Program-made: the position numbers and the translations under genes | Notes under the pieces: model-generated | Databases searched by the model: none | The model's input: only the letters and a program-made list of their open reading frames with translations | What the model was told of the DNA's origin: nothing | Part shown: positions 24,855 to 30,123 of the stretch, piece after piece | Layout of the letters: each line of letters begins with the position of its first letter | Position numbering within the stretch: the first letter of the stretch is position 1 | Origin: DTYU01 sp040756575 | Lineage (GTDB): Bacteria > Bacillota > Desulfotomaculia > Desulfotomaculales > Ammonificaceae | Reading direction: 5' to 3' | DNA length: 36,146 bases | NCBI GenBank assembly: GCA_040756575.1 | Contig: JBFLYP010000022.1 | Coordinates: 1 to 36,146 of the forward strand

Positions 24855-24864
24855 AGAACTTTTT

Positions 24865-25233
24865 ATGAAAAAAACAAAGTCAGAACCAGGAGCCTTAAAG
24901 GAGGTTACTAACCTGCCAGTGTTAACCGCTTCTAATCCCCCACGCGAAAGACGCATCCTTCTCAGGCGTGGAGGCCGGCTTTTATTGGCTATGGTAACGG
25001 TTCTTGCTGCGGGACTGTTTGTCAAGGGAATGACATCCATCGTAGTTCAGATCGTTGGTGGCAGTTCCAGGTCATTTGCCGTTGATTTTGCCGTACTGTT
25101 TCTTGGCGGCGCGCTCTATGCTGCAGGACTTCTTTTTATATGGTACTACTCGGCGCTTGCGCTTACCAACAACTGGCTCTCACGTTTAATTAAACGGTTG
25201 GAAGCCGAAACGCGCATGCCGACCAATAATTAG
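24865..25233 (+). CDS. Small membrane protein of unknown function
   Basis: The protein was not recognised. It has a basic N-terminus (RERRILLRRGG) and two or three helices: LLLAMVTVLAAGLFVKG, a possible one near VDFAVLFLGGALYAAGLLFI, and WYYSALALTNN. It ends with a charged tail. The sigma-54 start predicted at about 24865 falls on the first ATG, so that ATG would be leaderless. A strong AAAGGAGG at 24897-24904 points to a start at CTG 24913 or GTG 24919 instead (about 105 residues). The ATG is given as the outer limit. The hairpin at 25250-25274 ends or attenuates the message. Confidence 0.65.
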   Translation: MKKTKSEPGALKEVTNLPVLTASNPPRERRILLRRGGRLLLAMVTVLAAGLFVKGMTSIVVQIVGGSSRSFAVDFAVLFLGGALYAAGLLFIWYYSALALTNNWLSRLIKRLEAETRMPTNN

Positions 25234-25249
25234 TCCCCTATCGTGATTT

Positions 25250-25286
25250 CCACCGGCCTGTAACAGGCCGGTGGGCACCTCTTTTA
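25250..25286 (+). terminator. Hairpin terminator or attenuator
   Basis: CCACCGGCCTG (25250-25260) and CAGGCCGGTGG (25264-25274) form a perfect 11-bp stem with loop TAA, followed by CTCTTTTATTATT. The moderate T-tract suggests partial termination before the next small gene. Confidence 0.6.
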
Positions 25287-25319
25287 TTATTAGAATTGAT
25301 CCGGAAAGGGAATGTATCA

Positions 25320-25529
25320 ATGTCATTGCAAATACCTATCATCGACATACTAAGTCCCGTCGAGGAAACGGGTGAAGAAAACAAAGGCAAAAGGAAAAAT
25401 TCATTTATGCAGAGGTTAGCTTCCAGGTTAGACCTTGGCGTCTTTGACTTATGGCTGATCGTTTTCACCGTAATCGCGCTGGCGATAATTTACGGTATTG
25501 GAGAACTTGCTGCCGTGCTGAGCGGCTGA
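25320..25529 (+). CDS. Small single-helix membrane protein
   Basis: 69 residues from ATG 25320, nine bases after AAGGG. The N-terminus is hydrophilic (PVEETGEENKGKRKNSF), and the second half is one membrane helix (FDLWLIVFTVIALAIIYGIG). No family was recognised. It lies downstream of the sigma-54-driven small membrane gene and is separated from it by the hairpin at 25250-25274, so its level may depend on readthrough. No promoter of its own is convincing. Confidence 0.55.
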   Translation: MSLQIPIIDILSPVEETGEENKGKRKNSFMQRLASRLDLGVFDLWLIVFTVIALAIIYGIGELAAVLSG

Positions 25530-25542
25530 TCGCCGCTTCGCA

Positions 25543-25570
25543 ACTCGCGCCTCGCGACTCGCGACTCGCG
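25543..25570. repeat. 7-bp tandem repeat, four copies
   Basis: ACTCGCG, CCTCGCG, ACTCGCG, ACTCGCG in direct order, between convergent genes. One copy differs in one base. Confidence 0.65.
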
Positions 25571-25580
25571 GCTTAGAATC

Positions 25581-26387
25581 CTACAGCCCTATCCTCGCCA
25601 GCAGGCGCCTCCCGTTGTGATATAAAATGGCCTCCAGATCGTCCGCACCCAGCCTCACTTTACTCAGGCGGCAGACCTCCCACCCCGGGTCACGGAAGGG
25701 ATAATCGCTGCCGAACAGAATCTTATGAACACCGTGCTCCCTGATCATCTGCACGAAGTCTTTGTCCGGCAAAAAGTCGAGCGTGCTGGAGGTATCGAAA
25801 AAAACGTCTTTGCCCACCAGAGCATCCATCGCCCTTCTCCACATCTGGTACCCTCCCATGTGCGCGGCGACAACCGTCAGACCAGGGAACAGGTCTAACA
25901 CACGCGAAAGCTGCTCGGGAGTGGCGTGGTTGATCTTGTGCGAGACCTCGTCATCGCCCACGTGAGTGAGAAGAATTAAGTCCGGGACCAACCGTTCATA
26001 AAGGGACATGGCGCGGTCCTCGTCGAGGTTGAAACACTGAAAGTCAGGGTGAAGCTTGATCCCCCTGATACCAGCCGCCCTTAACCTGGCAAGTTCGGCG
26101 TCAATCTCCGCATCACCTGCATAAGGATGCAGCGTACCGAAAGGCACCAACCCGTTCCCTTTGTTGGCGATCGCCCAGTTGTTGGCAGCTTTTACCTGGT
26201 GGGGCCTGGTCGCCGCTGTGCTGAAGACCGCCGCCCGTATACTTGCAGCACGGGCCAGTTGAAGGTACTCTTCCTTCAGCCCCCGGTAGTTGACCGGTAT
26301 ATTATAATGCGCAGCCAGGAAATCGACAACCTTACCGGCGATGCTTTCCGGGAAGAAATGCACATGGAAGTCTATCGGTTTCACCAT
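25581..26387 (-). CDS. Amidohydrolase-2 family metal-dependent hydrolase
   Basis: A TIM-barrel metal-dependent hydrolase or decarboxylase of about 268 residues. It shows the first metal motif IDFHVHF, IRGIKLHPDFQ, the central His in LTHVGDDE, AAHMGGYQ and the metal-binding Asp in ILFGSDYPFRDP. The substrate is not predictable; relatives include aromatic decarboxylases and lactonases. The start is ATG at 26387; GTG at 26384 is better spaced from AGGAG and equally possible, and the frame runs to TTG 26402. The neighbouring CGGC-domain gene reads the same way 78 bases upstream. Confidence 0.85.
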   Translation of the reverse strand: MVKPIDFHVHFFPESIAGKVVDFLAAHYNIPVNYRGLKEEYLQLARAASIRAAVFSTAATRPHQVKAANNWAIANKGNGLVPFGTLHPYAGDAEIDAELARLRAAGIRGIKLHPDFQCFNLDEDRAMSLYERLVPDLILLTHVGDDEVSHKINHATPEQLSRVLDLFPGLTVVAAHMGGYQMWRRAMDALVGKDVFFDTSSTLDFLPDKDFVQMIREHGVHKILFGSDYPFRDPGWEVCRLSKVRLGADDLEAILYHNGRRLLARIGL

Positions 26388-26465
26388 ACTCTCCTGCTTC
26401 AAACTATAAAATGGATAAAAATGGCGGCCACTTTCGAGTAACCGCCGTTGAAAAAAACGGGTTAT

Positions 26466-26840
26466 TTAGCCAAATATCGTAGGCGGGGTGTATTTGTGAG
26501 TCCCTTCGATGACCTCGATCCCCGCCTTTTCCCTAACCGCCTTTACAATATCGTCCTTTCTGGGACAGAAGTTCATGATGCAGGTGCCTACGTGAATCGC
26601 GTCAAGTTTCTCGTTCAGCATCATTAAGGGCCCCTTGATGCTGGCCAGGCTGAGCACCGCCCTGTTTCTGTTGCCCTCACATTCTCCACAGTCTACTATA
26701 CCCAGCACCGCAACATCGTCGCCCTTATACCTCTCGAACTCGCCCTCCTTCCGGTTTGCCGCGACAAGGCACCTCACGTCCCCGGGGCAGAGATTCCTTT
26801 GCCTGATGTTTGTACAGGCTAAAATAGCGATCTTTTTCAC
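26466..26840 (-). CDS. CGGC-domain protein
   Basis: A 124-residue protein with several conserved cysteines: IAILACTNIRQRNLCPGDVR with C-x-A, GIVDCGECEGNR (the position that names the CGGC family) and HVGTCIMNFCPRKDDIVKAV. The family occurs mainly in anaerobes and is thought to bind a metal; the function is unknown. The start is GTG at 26840 with AAAGGAGGTG eight bases upstream. The stop codon of a gene remnant lies 15 bases before the start, so this gene may have lost an upstream partner. Confidence 0.82.
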   Translation of the reverse strand: MKKIAILACTNIRQRNLCPGDVRCLVAANRKEGEFERYKGDDVAVLGIVDCGECEGNRNRAVLSLASIKGPLMMLNEKLDAIHVGTCIMNFCPRKDDIVKAVREKAGIEVIEGTHKYTPPTIFG

Positions 26841-26854
26841 TTCTTCACCTCCTT

Positions 26855-26959
26855 TCAGAGTTTTTGGACCTCAACCTTCTTAAGAACGTGTGCAATGAGC
26901 TCTTTCACATCACGTGAACCGGGATGGGATGCTAACTCGATGACTAATCGACTATACCT
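26855..26959 (-). pseudogene. Gene remnant, last 34 residues
   Basis: An open frame without any start codon ends at 26855 and reads RYSRLVIELASHPGSRDV then KELIAHVLKKVEVQKL. It closes directly before the ribosome binding site of the CGGC-domain gene. Its helix-like C-terminal pattern looks protein-like, but no family was recognised. I infer the 3' end of a deleted upstream gene. Confidence 0.35.
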
Positions 26960-27043
26960 CTAAATACTAATTTTAAATTGTTCAGGAAGATCTGTACAGG
27001 GGTTAGTTTGATTCCCCCGGCCTGTTTTAAGCTGGCGGCGCGG

Positions 27044-27072
27044 TGAACATTATCTTCCAGTTTACATATAAT
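27044..27072 (+). promoter_or_regulatory. Promoter for the candidate small RNA
   Basis: TGAACA (27044-27049), a 17-bp spacer and TATAAT (27067-27072). The -35 matches four of six consensus bases. Confidence 0.45.
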
Positions 27073-27078
27073 ATTACC

Positions 27079-27178
27079 ATAATAAGGTATATAAATGATC
27101 CCTCTCTCTCGTTTAACTTCTTCCCCACTTCGGCATGGGAGAAGGGCTTAATAGCTGGCCGCCCTTCTCCCGTTTTTT
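27079..27178 (+). ncRNA. Candidate small RNA or attenuated leader, about 100 nt
   Basis: From the promoter at 27044-27072 the transcript would end at a textbook terminator: GGGAGAAGGGC (27137-27147) and GCCCTTCTCCC (27161-27171) are perfectly complementary, followed by G and six T. There is no open frame of note. CTTC-T-TCCC at 27117-27125 can pair with GGGAGAAG at 27137-27144, the same bases that form the terminator, which looks like an antiterminator. It may be a free RNA or a switch for the downstream zinc-ribbon gene. Confidence 0.4.
27137..27178 (+). terminator. Intrinsic terminator with no gene upstream
   Basis: An 11-bp perfect stem, a 13-base loop and six T. The nearest plus-strand gene on the left ends at 25529, and the opposite strand has no T-run, so it must serve a short transcript starting inside this intergenic region. 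Confidence 0.8.
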
Positions 27179-27202
27179 ACATAAACTAAACAATAGAATG
27201 CC

Positions 27203-27223
27203 CTTACGGCGGACCGCCGTAAG
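27203..27223. promoter_or_regulatory. 21-bp palindrome, possible operator
   Basis: CTTACGGCGG-A-CCGCCGTAAG is symmetrical around one base, about 40 bp upstream of the -35 at 27258. No T-run follows, so a protein-binding site is more likely than a terminator. Confidence 0.45.
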
Positions 27224-27257
27224 CAGCAAATTTGGTAGTGTACAGTTTTCCGTATAC

Positions 27258-27286
27258 TTGTTTATCTTTTCTGAATGTGATAATAT
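27258..27286 (+). promoter_or_regulatory. Sigma-A promoter for the zinc-ribbon gene
   Basis: TTGTTT (27258-27263), a 17-bp spacer and TAATAT (27281-27286). Transcription would start near 27293 and give a 112-nt leader that includes the hairpin at 27344-27401. Confidence 0.55.
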
Positions 27287-27343
27287 ATCCTTAACCCTTA
27301 CCCACGAAGATGGCTTTTGAAACGGGCAAGTTCAGATCAACGC

Positions 27344-27401
27344 TGAAACCTCCGCTCTTAAGCCACCCAAGTAAGGAAATCCTTAAGAGAAGGAGGTTTC
27401 A
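27344..27401 (+). promoter_or_regulatory. Hairpin burying the ribosome binding site (possible RNA thermometer)
   Basis: TGAAACCTCC (27344-27353) pairs with GGAGGTTTCA (27392-27401), and CTCTTAAG (27355-27362) pairs with CTTAAGAG (27382-27389). The stems are split by one base against two, and the loop is 19 bases. The GGAGG at 27392-27396, eight bases before the GTG start at 27405, is fully paired. Eighteen base pairs cannot be accidental, and translation must depend on opening the stem. Confidence 0.65.
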
Positions 27402-27404
27402 ACA

Positions 27405-27695
27405 GTGTACCGGGATAAATACCTGAACTGCCGCGACTGCGGGAAGAGTTTCGTGTTCTCAGCCGGCGAGCAGGAGTTCTATGCAGCTAAAGGCTTTGAA
27501 AATGAGCCCGTCCGCTGCCCTAATTGTCGCGCAGCCCGGAAGCAGCGTAACAGCGGCGGTAACGGGCGCCGGCCCCGTGAAATTCACCAGGCCGTCTGTG
27601 CAAGCTGCGGTAACATAGCCGAATTACCATTTCGCCCAAGCAGCGACAGGCCGGTCTACTGCAAGGACTGCTTCCAGTCCAAAGCTCGTTGGTAA
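27405..27695 (+). CDS. Zinc-ribbon protein (CxxC pairs)
   Basis: The 96-residue protein has two zinc ribbons. The first is CRDCGKSF ... RCPNC with the typical FVFSAGEQEFYAAKGF between; the second is VCASCGN ... YCKDC with AELPFRPSSDRPVYC. This matches the small probable-zinc-ribbon (zf-trcl-like) proteins of Firmicutes and Chloroflexi, some of which I recall near cold-shock genes. The exact role is unknown; RNA or protein binding is expected. The start is GTG at 27405. The leader hairpin suggests post-transcriptional control. A hairpin at 27709-27737 follows the gene. Confidence 0.82.
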   Translation: MYRDKYLNCRDCGKSFVFSAGEQEFYAAKGFENEPVRCPNCRAARKQRNSGGNGRRPREIHQAVCASCGNIAELPFRPSSDRPVYCKDCFQSKARW

Positions 27696-27708
27696 GAATT
27701 GAGCAAGG

Positions 27709-27737
27709 TGACGCTGCGTTGATCAAGCGCAGCGTCA
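27709..27737 (+). terminator. Hairpin after the zinc-ribbon gene
   Basis: TGACGCTGCG (27709-27718) and CGCAGCGTCA (27728-27737) form a perfect 10-bp stem around TTGATCAAG. The tail TCCTTCTC is only moderately T-rich, so termination efficiency is uncertain. Confidence 0.55.
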
Positions 27738-28002
27738 TCCTTCTCACAGAACCGTACATACCGGCCTCGTATCCTGACAAACCTCAGTCACTTCTACCAG
27801 AAGTGATACAAAATCCCGATATTATACGAACTCAGACCAACAAGACCCATTTCATTAAACCGACTGTTCGGGGCAAGGCTATGCTCATCAGCGGGCCATT
27901 TCTTCCCCCTTGGATTCCCATAATTTAATTCAATAATTCCCATAATTTAATTCAATACTTATCATTTTCTTCTTCTCCGAAAAAAAATCTGATTGCAGGG
28001 TG
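27738..28002. other. Gap before the PerR gene with repeats
   Basis: No gene. It has a small inverted repeat, TCACTTCT-acc-AGAAGTGA (27788-27806), and a perfect 22-bp tandem duplication at 27914-27957. The rest is AT-rich without a recognised pattern. Confidence 0.45.
27914..27957. repeat. 22-bp tandem duplication
   Basis: The unit beginning ATTCCCATAATTTAA (27914-27935) is repeated exactly at 27936-27957. It lies about 45 bp upstream of the perR -35. Confidence 0.7.
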
Positions 28003-28031
28003 TTGACAAAGACCCAAATACCCAGTACTAT
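28003..28031 (+). promoter_or_regulatory. Sigma-A promoter for perR-rubrerythrin
   Basis: TTGACA (28003-28008), a 17-bp spacer and TACTAT (28026-28031). Start near 28038. Confidence 0.7.
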
Positions 28032-28042
28032 TTACTATAAAG

Positions 28043-28070
28043 TAATAAATATTATTTAATAAATATTATT
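28043..28070. promoter_or_regulatory. AT-rich tandem palindromes, probable PerR/Fur autoregulatory operator
   Basis: TAATAAATATTATT occurs twice in tandem (28043-28056, 28057-28070). Each unit contains the inverted repeat AATAA-ATA-TTATT. The block sits right after the predicted start of transcription, where binding would block initiation. It resembles, without matching, the AT-rich Fur/PerR boxes. Confidence 0.5.
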
Positions 28071-28079
28071 TAATTAAAA

Positions 28080-28526
28080 ATGAACGTAAGAGAATTGCTC
28101 AAGCAAAAAGGATTAAGGGTTACGCCACAGCGGGAGGTGATTTACAGAATCCTTGCAGCCAGCAAGGCCCACCCGACGGCGGAGCACGTTTATGAAGAAG
28201 TCAAAAAAATCTTCCCCTCGATAAGCTTCAATACCGTTTACCAGACGGTTAAGGCTTTTGAGAAAGCAGGCGTATTACAGCGCTTTAGTACGGGGGACAA
28301 CGTCTGTCGCTACGATGCCAATGTCCGTCCCCACCCTCATTTCATCTGCCTCTCCTGCGGCAGGGTGGACGATATAGACGAGTACCCCGATAACCTTGTG
28401 GATTTGATAATCAAATCAGTAGCCTCCTCACCTTACAGGATCAAATCGGTAAACCTGCATTTTTACGGTTACTGCCCGCGATGCGGGGATAACAATAAAA
28501 CAACACTTCTAAAGGAGGATCAATGA
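28080..28526 (+). CDS. Fur-family peroxide-type repressor (PerR-like)
   Basis: The 148-residue metalloregulator has the winged-helix part VRELLKQKGLRVTPQREVIY then HPTAEHVYEEV and FNTVYQTVKAFEKAGVLQ. The metal part has RFSTGDNVCRYDANVRPHPH, CLSCG and CPRCG, giving two CxxC pairs for structural zinc and the His/Asp ligands of the regulatory site. This suits PerR better than Fur because of the paired rubrerythrin gene, but the sequence cannot prove it. The ATG at 28080 has no ribosome binding site, only AATTAAAA. Its last codons carry the ribosome binding site of the next gene. Confidence 0.88.
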   Translation: MNVRELLKQKGLRVTPQREVIYRILAASKAHPTAEHVYEEVKKIFPSISFNTVYQTVKAFEKAGVLQRFSTGDNVCRYDANVRPHPHFICLSCGRVDDIDEYPDNLVDLIIKSVASSPYRIKSVNLHFYGYCPRCGDNNKTTLLKEDQ

Positions 28527-28945
28527 TGGTTGAGTTGGCTAATGAAGTCAAGATAGGGGTTACCAAGGGAACCGACCTGGAACAGACGGTAGGTAGCGAG
28601 TTTAGGGGAGAAACCTGGGAGGTCGGCCTGTACCTCGCCATGGCCCGGCAGGCTCAGCGGGAAGGTTATCCCGAAGTGGCCCAGGTCCTTCAGTCCATCG
28701 CTATGGACGAGGCCTGGCACGCGGCGCACTTCGCGGAACTAAACGGTTTGATTTCCGAAAGCACCAGGGAAAACATCGAGAAGATGCTCAAGGGAGAACA
28801 GATGGCCAACAAGAGCAAAAGGGAAGCGGCGGTGAAAGCTAAAGAAATCGGTAACGACCACGCTCACGACATCTTAGACGAGTCGTCGCGGGATGAAGCC
28901 AGACACGCCCGCGCCCTGGAAGGTTTGTTAAAGCGGTATTTCTAA
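28523..28945 (+). CDS. Rubrerythrin (ferritin-like domain only)
   Basis: The 140-residue protein is a diiron peroxidase of anaerobes. Its two half-motifs are SEFRGETWEVGLYLAMARQA with IAMDEAWHAAHF, and the second ExxH in SRDEARHARALE. The rubredoxin domain normally following is absent, so electrons must come from a separate carrier. The start ATG overlaps the perR stop; AAAGGAGG is four or seven bases from the two tandem ATGs. Control by the adjacent repressor is likely. Confidence 0.9.
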   Translation: MMVELANEVKIGVTKGTDLEQTVGSEFRGETWEVGLYLAMARQAQREGYPEVAQVLQSIAMDEAWHAAHFAELNGLISESTRENIEKMLKGEQMANKSKREAAVKAKEIGNDHAHDILDESSRDEARHARALEGLLKRYF

Positions 28946-28988
28946 TCCTGGCCGGCTGCCGGGCAACGTAAGAGTTTACTTCTGAGCG

Positions 28989-29024
28989 TACAAGGGGAAT
29001 TCGGCAAACCGAATTCCCCTTGTA
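28989..29024. terminator. Strong 16-bp hairpin between convergent genes
   Basis: TACAAGGGGAATTCGG and CCGAATTCCCCTTGTA are perfect inverted copies around the loop CAAA. No U-tract follows in either direction, but its place between convergent genes argues for a shared transcript end or a 3' stabiliser. Confidence 0.55.
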
Positions 29025-29089
29025 AGGAGGCTGTCCGCTCCAAACCGAAGACAACGCAACACTGATCTCAACACCGGTGCGGCTCGATT

Positions 29090-29888
29090 TCAGGCTTCTT
29101 TCTGAAATTGGTCCTTTCCTGCGCCACAGACCGGGTACGTCCAATCATCGGGGAGCTTTTCGAAAGGCGTTCCGGGTTCTATCCCGTTTTCGGGGTCCCC
29201 GACCACCGGATCGTAAACATAACCGCAGACAGAACAAACGTACCTATCCATAGCTGCTTCGGCTCCTTTCTGCGCCGGCACATGAAGGGGTGCGGTTTTG
29301 GGAACGCCTCCCTTTTTCACCTGGTGGTAATAAGCATAAGTCATCGGCGTCCCTTCCTTGAGAACCTCGGCTTCGGTCACTTCCCCGAGAAGAGCGTATG
29401 CGTCCCGGCATCAACCTCCCGGATTACTTTAGCTTCAACGTAAGCCAGGACATGATCTGTGACATAGGGCACCTCGGCCGCGGTAAGCCGGTAATTCACC
29501 TCCGCGAATTTATCAAACTCCCGGCCCGATTTGAAGCCGAACTGTCCGATTAAAGGCAGCGGCGCTTGTTGGGAGAGTACCGAGACCGTGAAAACCTTGC
29601 TTTGCGTGATGTACTCGTGGGTAAGGTTTTGCTTGTTGATGCTCACCGCCCATTCGATGTAGTGCTTCTCTTCCATCGGATGCGGGACGCTGCCCACAGA
29701 CACCTTGACCTTGTCGCCATCCCTTGAAATCACCGGAACGTGTTTTTCCCCGTACGCGTCCACTGTGTTTTCAACGAGCAGCACCATGGGCTTGTTGCAG
29801 CATACGAGTTGCCCCTGCCGGTGTGCAAAACCGCCACTATGTTCCTGCAGACGTCGCATTTGTACACTTGGTGCAGCTCTGTCATCAT
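29090..29888 (-). pseudogene. Broken chimera: desulfoferrodoxin / flavin reductase-rubredoxin
   Basis: From tandem ATGs at 29888 and 29885 (GGGGGG upstream) the frame reads TELHQVYKCDVCRNIVAVLH, the first-centre cysteines of superoxide reductase. A one-base loss in a G-run (29812-29815) shifts it to QLVCCNKPMVLLVENTVDA and on to VPHPMEEKHYIEW. There the sequence jumps in frame (about 29650) to VSINKQNLTHEYITQSKVFT, the middle of a flavin reductase. Another G-run loss (29383-29386) precedes VTEAEVLKEG and a rubredoxin domain. That domain has WTYPVCGAGKD where CPxCG is expected, so one iron ligand is Tyr. An internal deletion probably fused two genes. No functional product is expected. Confidence 0.75.
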
Positions 29889-29918
29889 CTAACCCCCCTG
29901 CAGATTTTTCGCGAAGCG

Positions 29919-30077
29919 TCAAGAATGTTCATCGTTTAAAACCGTCTCTCCTAATTTCTTTCCAATTTCTCTTGCCTCGCTGAGTTTGCCGTCATCCGGG
30001 GCGTACTGGATGTTGACGGCCTCGAAGGGAAGCTCCGAGCCCATCTCCCTCAGCGCAGCAAGTACTTCCTTTGCCCC
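29919..30077 (-). pseudogene. Gene remnant, 52 residues
   Basis: A frame just right of the chimera reads AKEVLAALREMGSELPFEAV then NIQYAPDDGKLSEAREIGKK, ending at 29919. A TAG at 30078-30080 lies in frame; before it ATGGGCGGC follows a GGGAAG. The stretch looks like genuine protein, but I know no family. It may be a gene with an early nonsense codon. Confidence 0.4.
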
Positions 30078-30123
30078 CTAGCCGCCCATCAAGCTTCCCA
30101 CTCTACTCAATCTGTTTCACGCC

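Larger units (their letters stand above)
24415..24864. other. Divergent control region
   Basis: This 450-base region has the two sigma-54 promoters, the shared inverted repeat and the tandem duplication. It also has a ribosome-binding-like AGAAAGGAGGT at about 24709-24719 directly against an ATG with a 21-codon basic frame (MRGRRGRVQLPGF...), which I regard as doubtful. Confidence 0.6.
26841..27404. other. Divergent intergenic region
   Basis: It holds the remnant at 26855-26959, a possible small RNA (27079-27178), a 21-bp palindrome (27203-27223), a promoter (27258-27286) and the ribosome-binding-site hairpin (27344-27401). Confidence 0.6.

Noticed and set aside
27689..27928. 79-codon plus frame after the zinc-ribbon gene
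   Set aside because: Starts inside the previous gene, reads through a hairpin and a tandem repeat; no domain seen.
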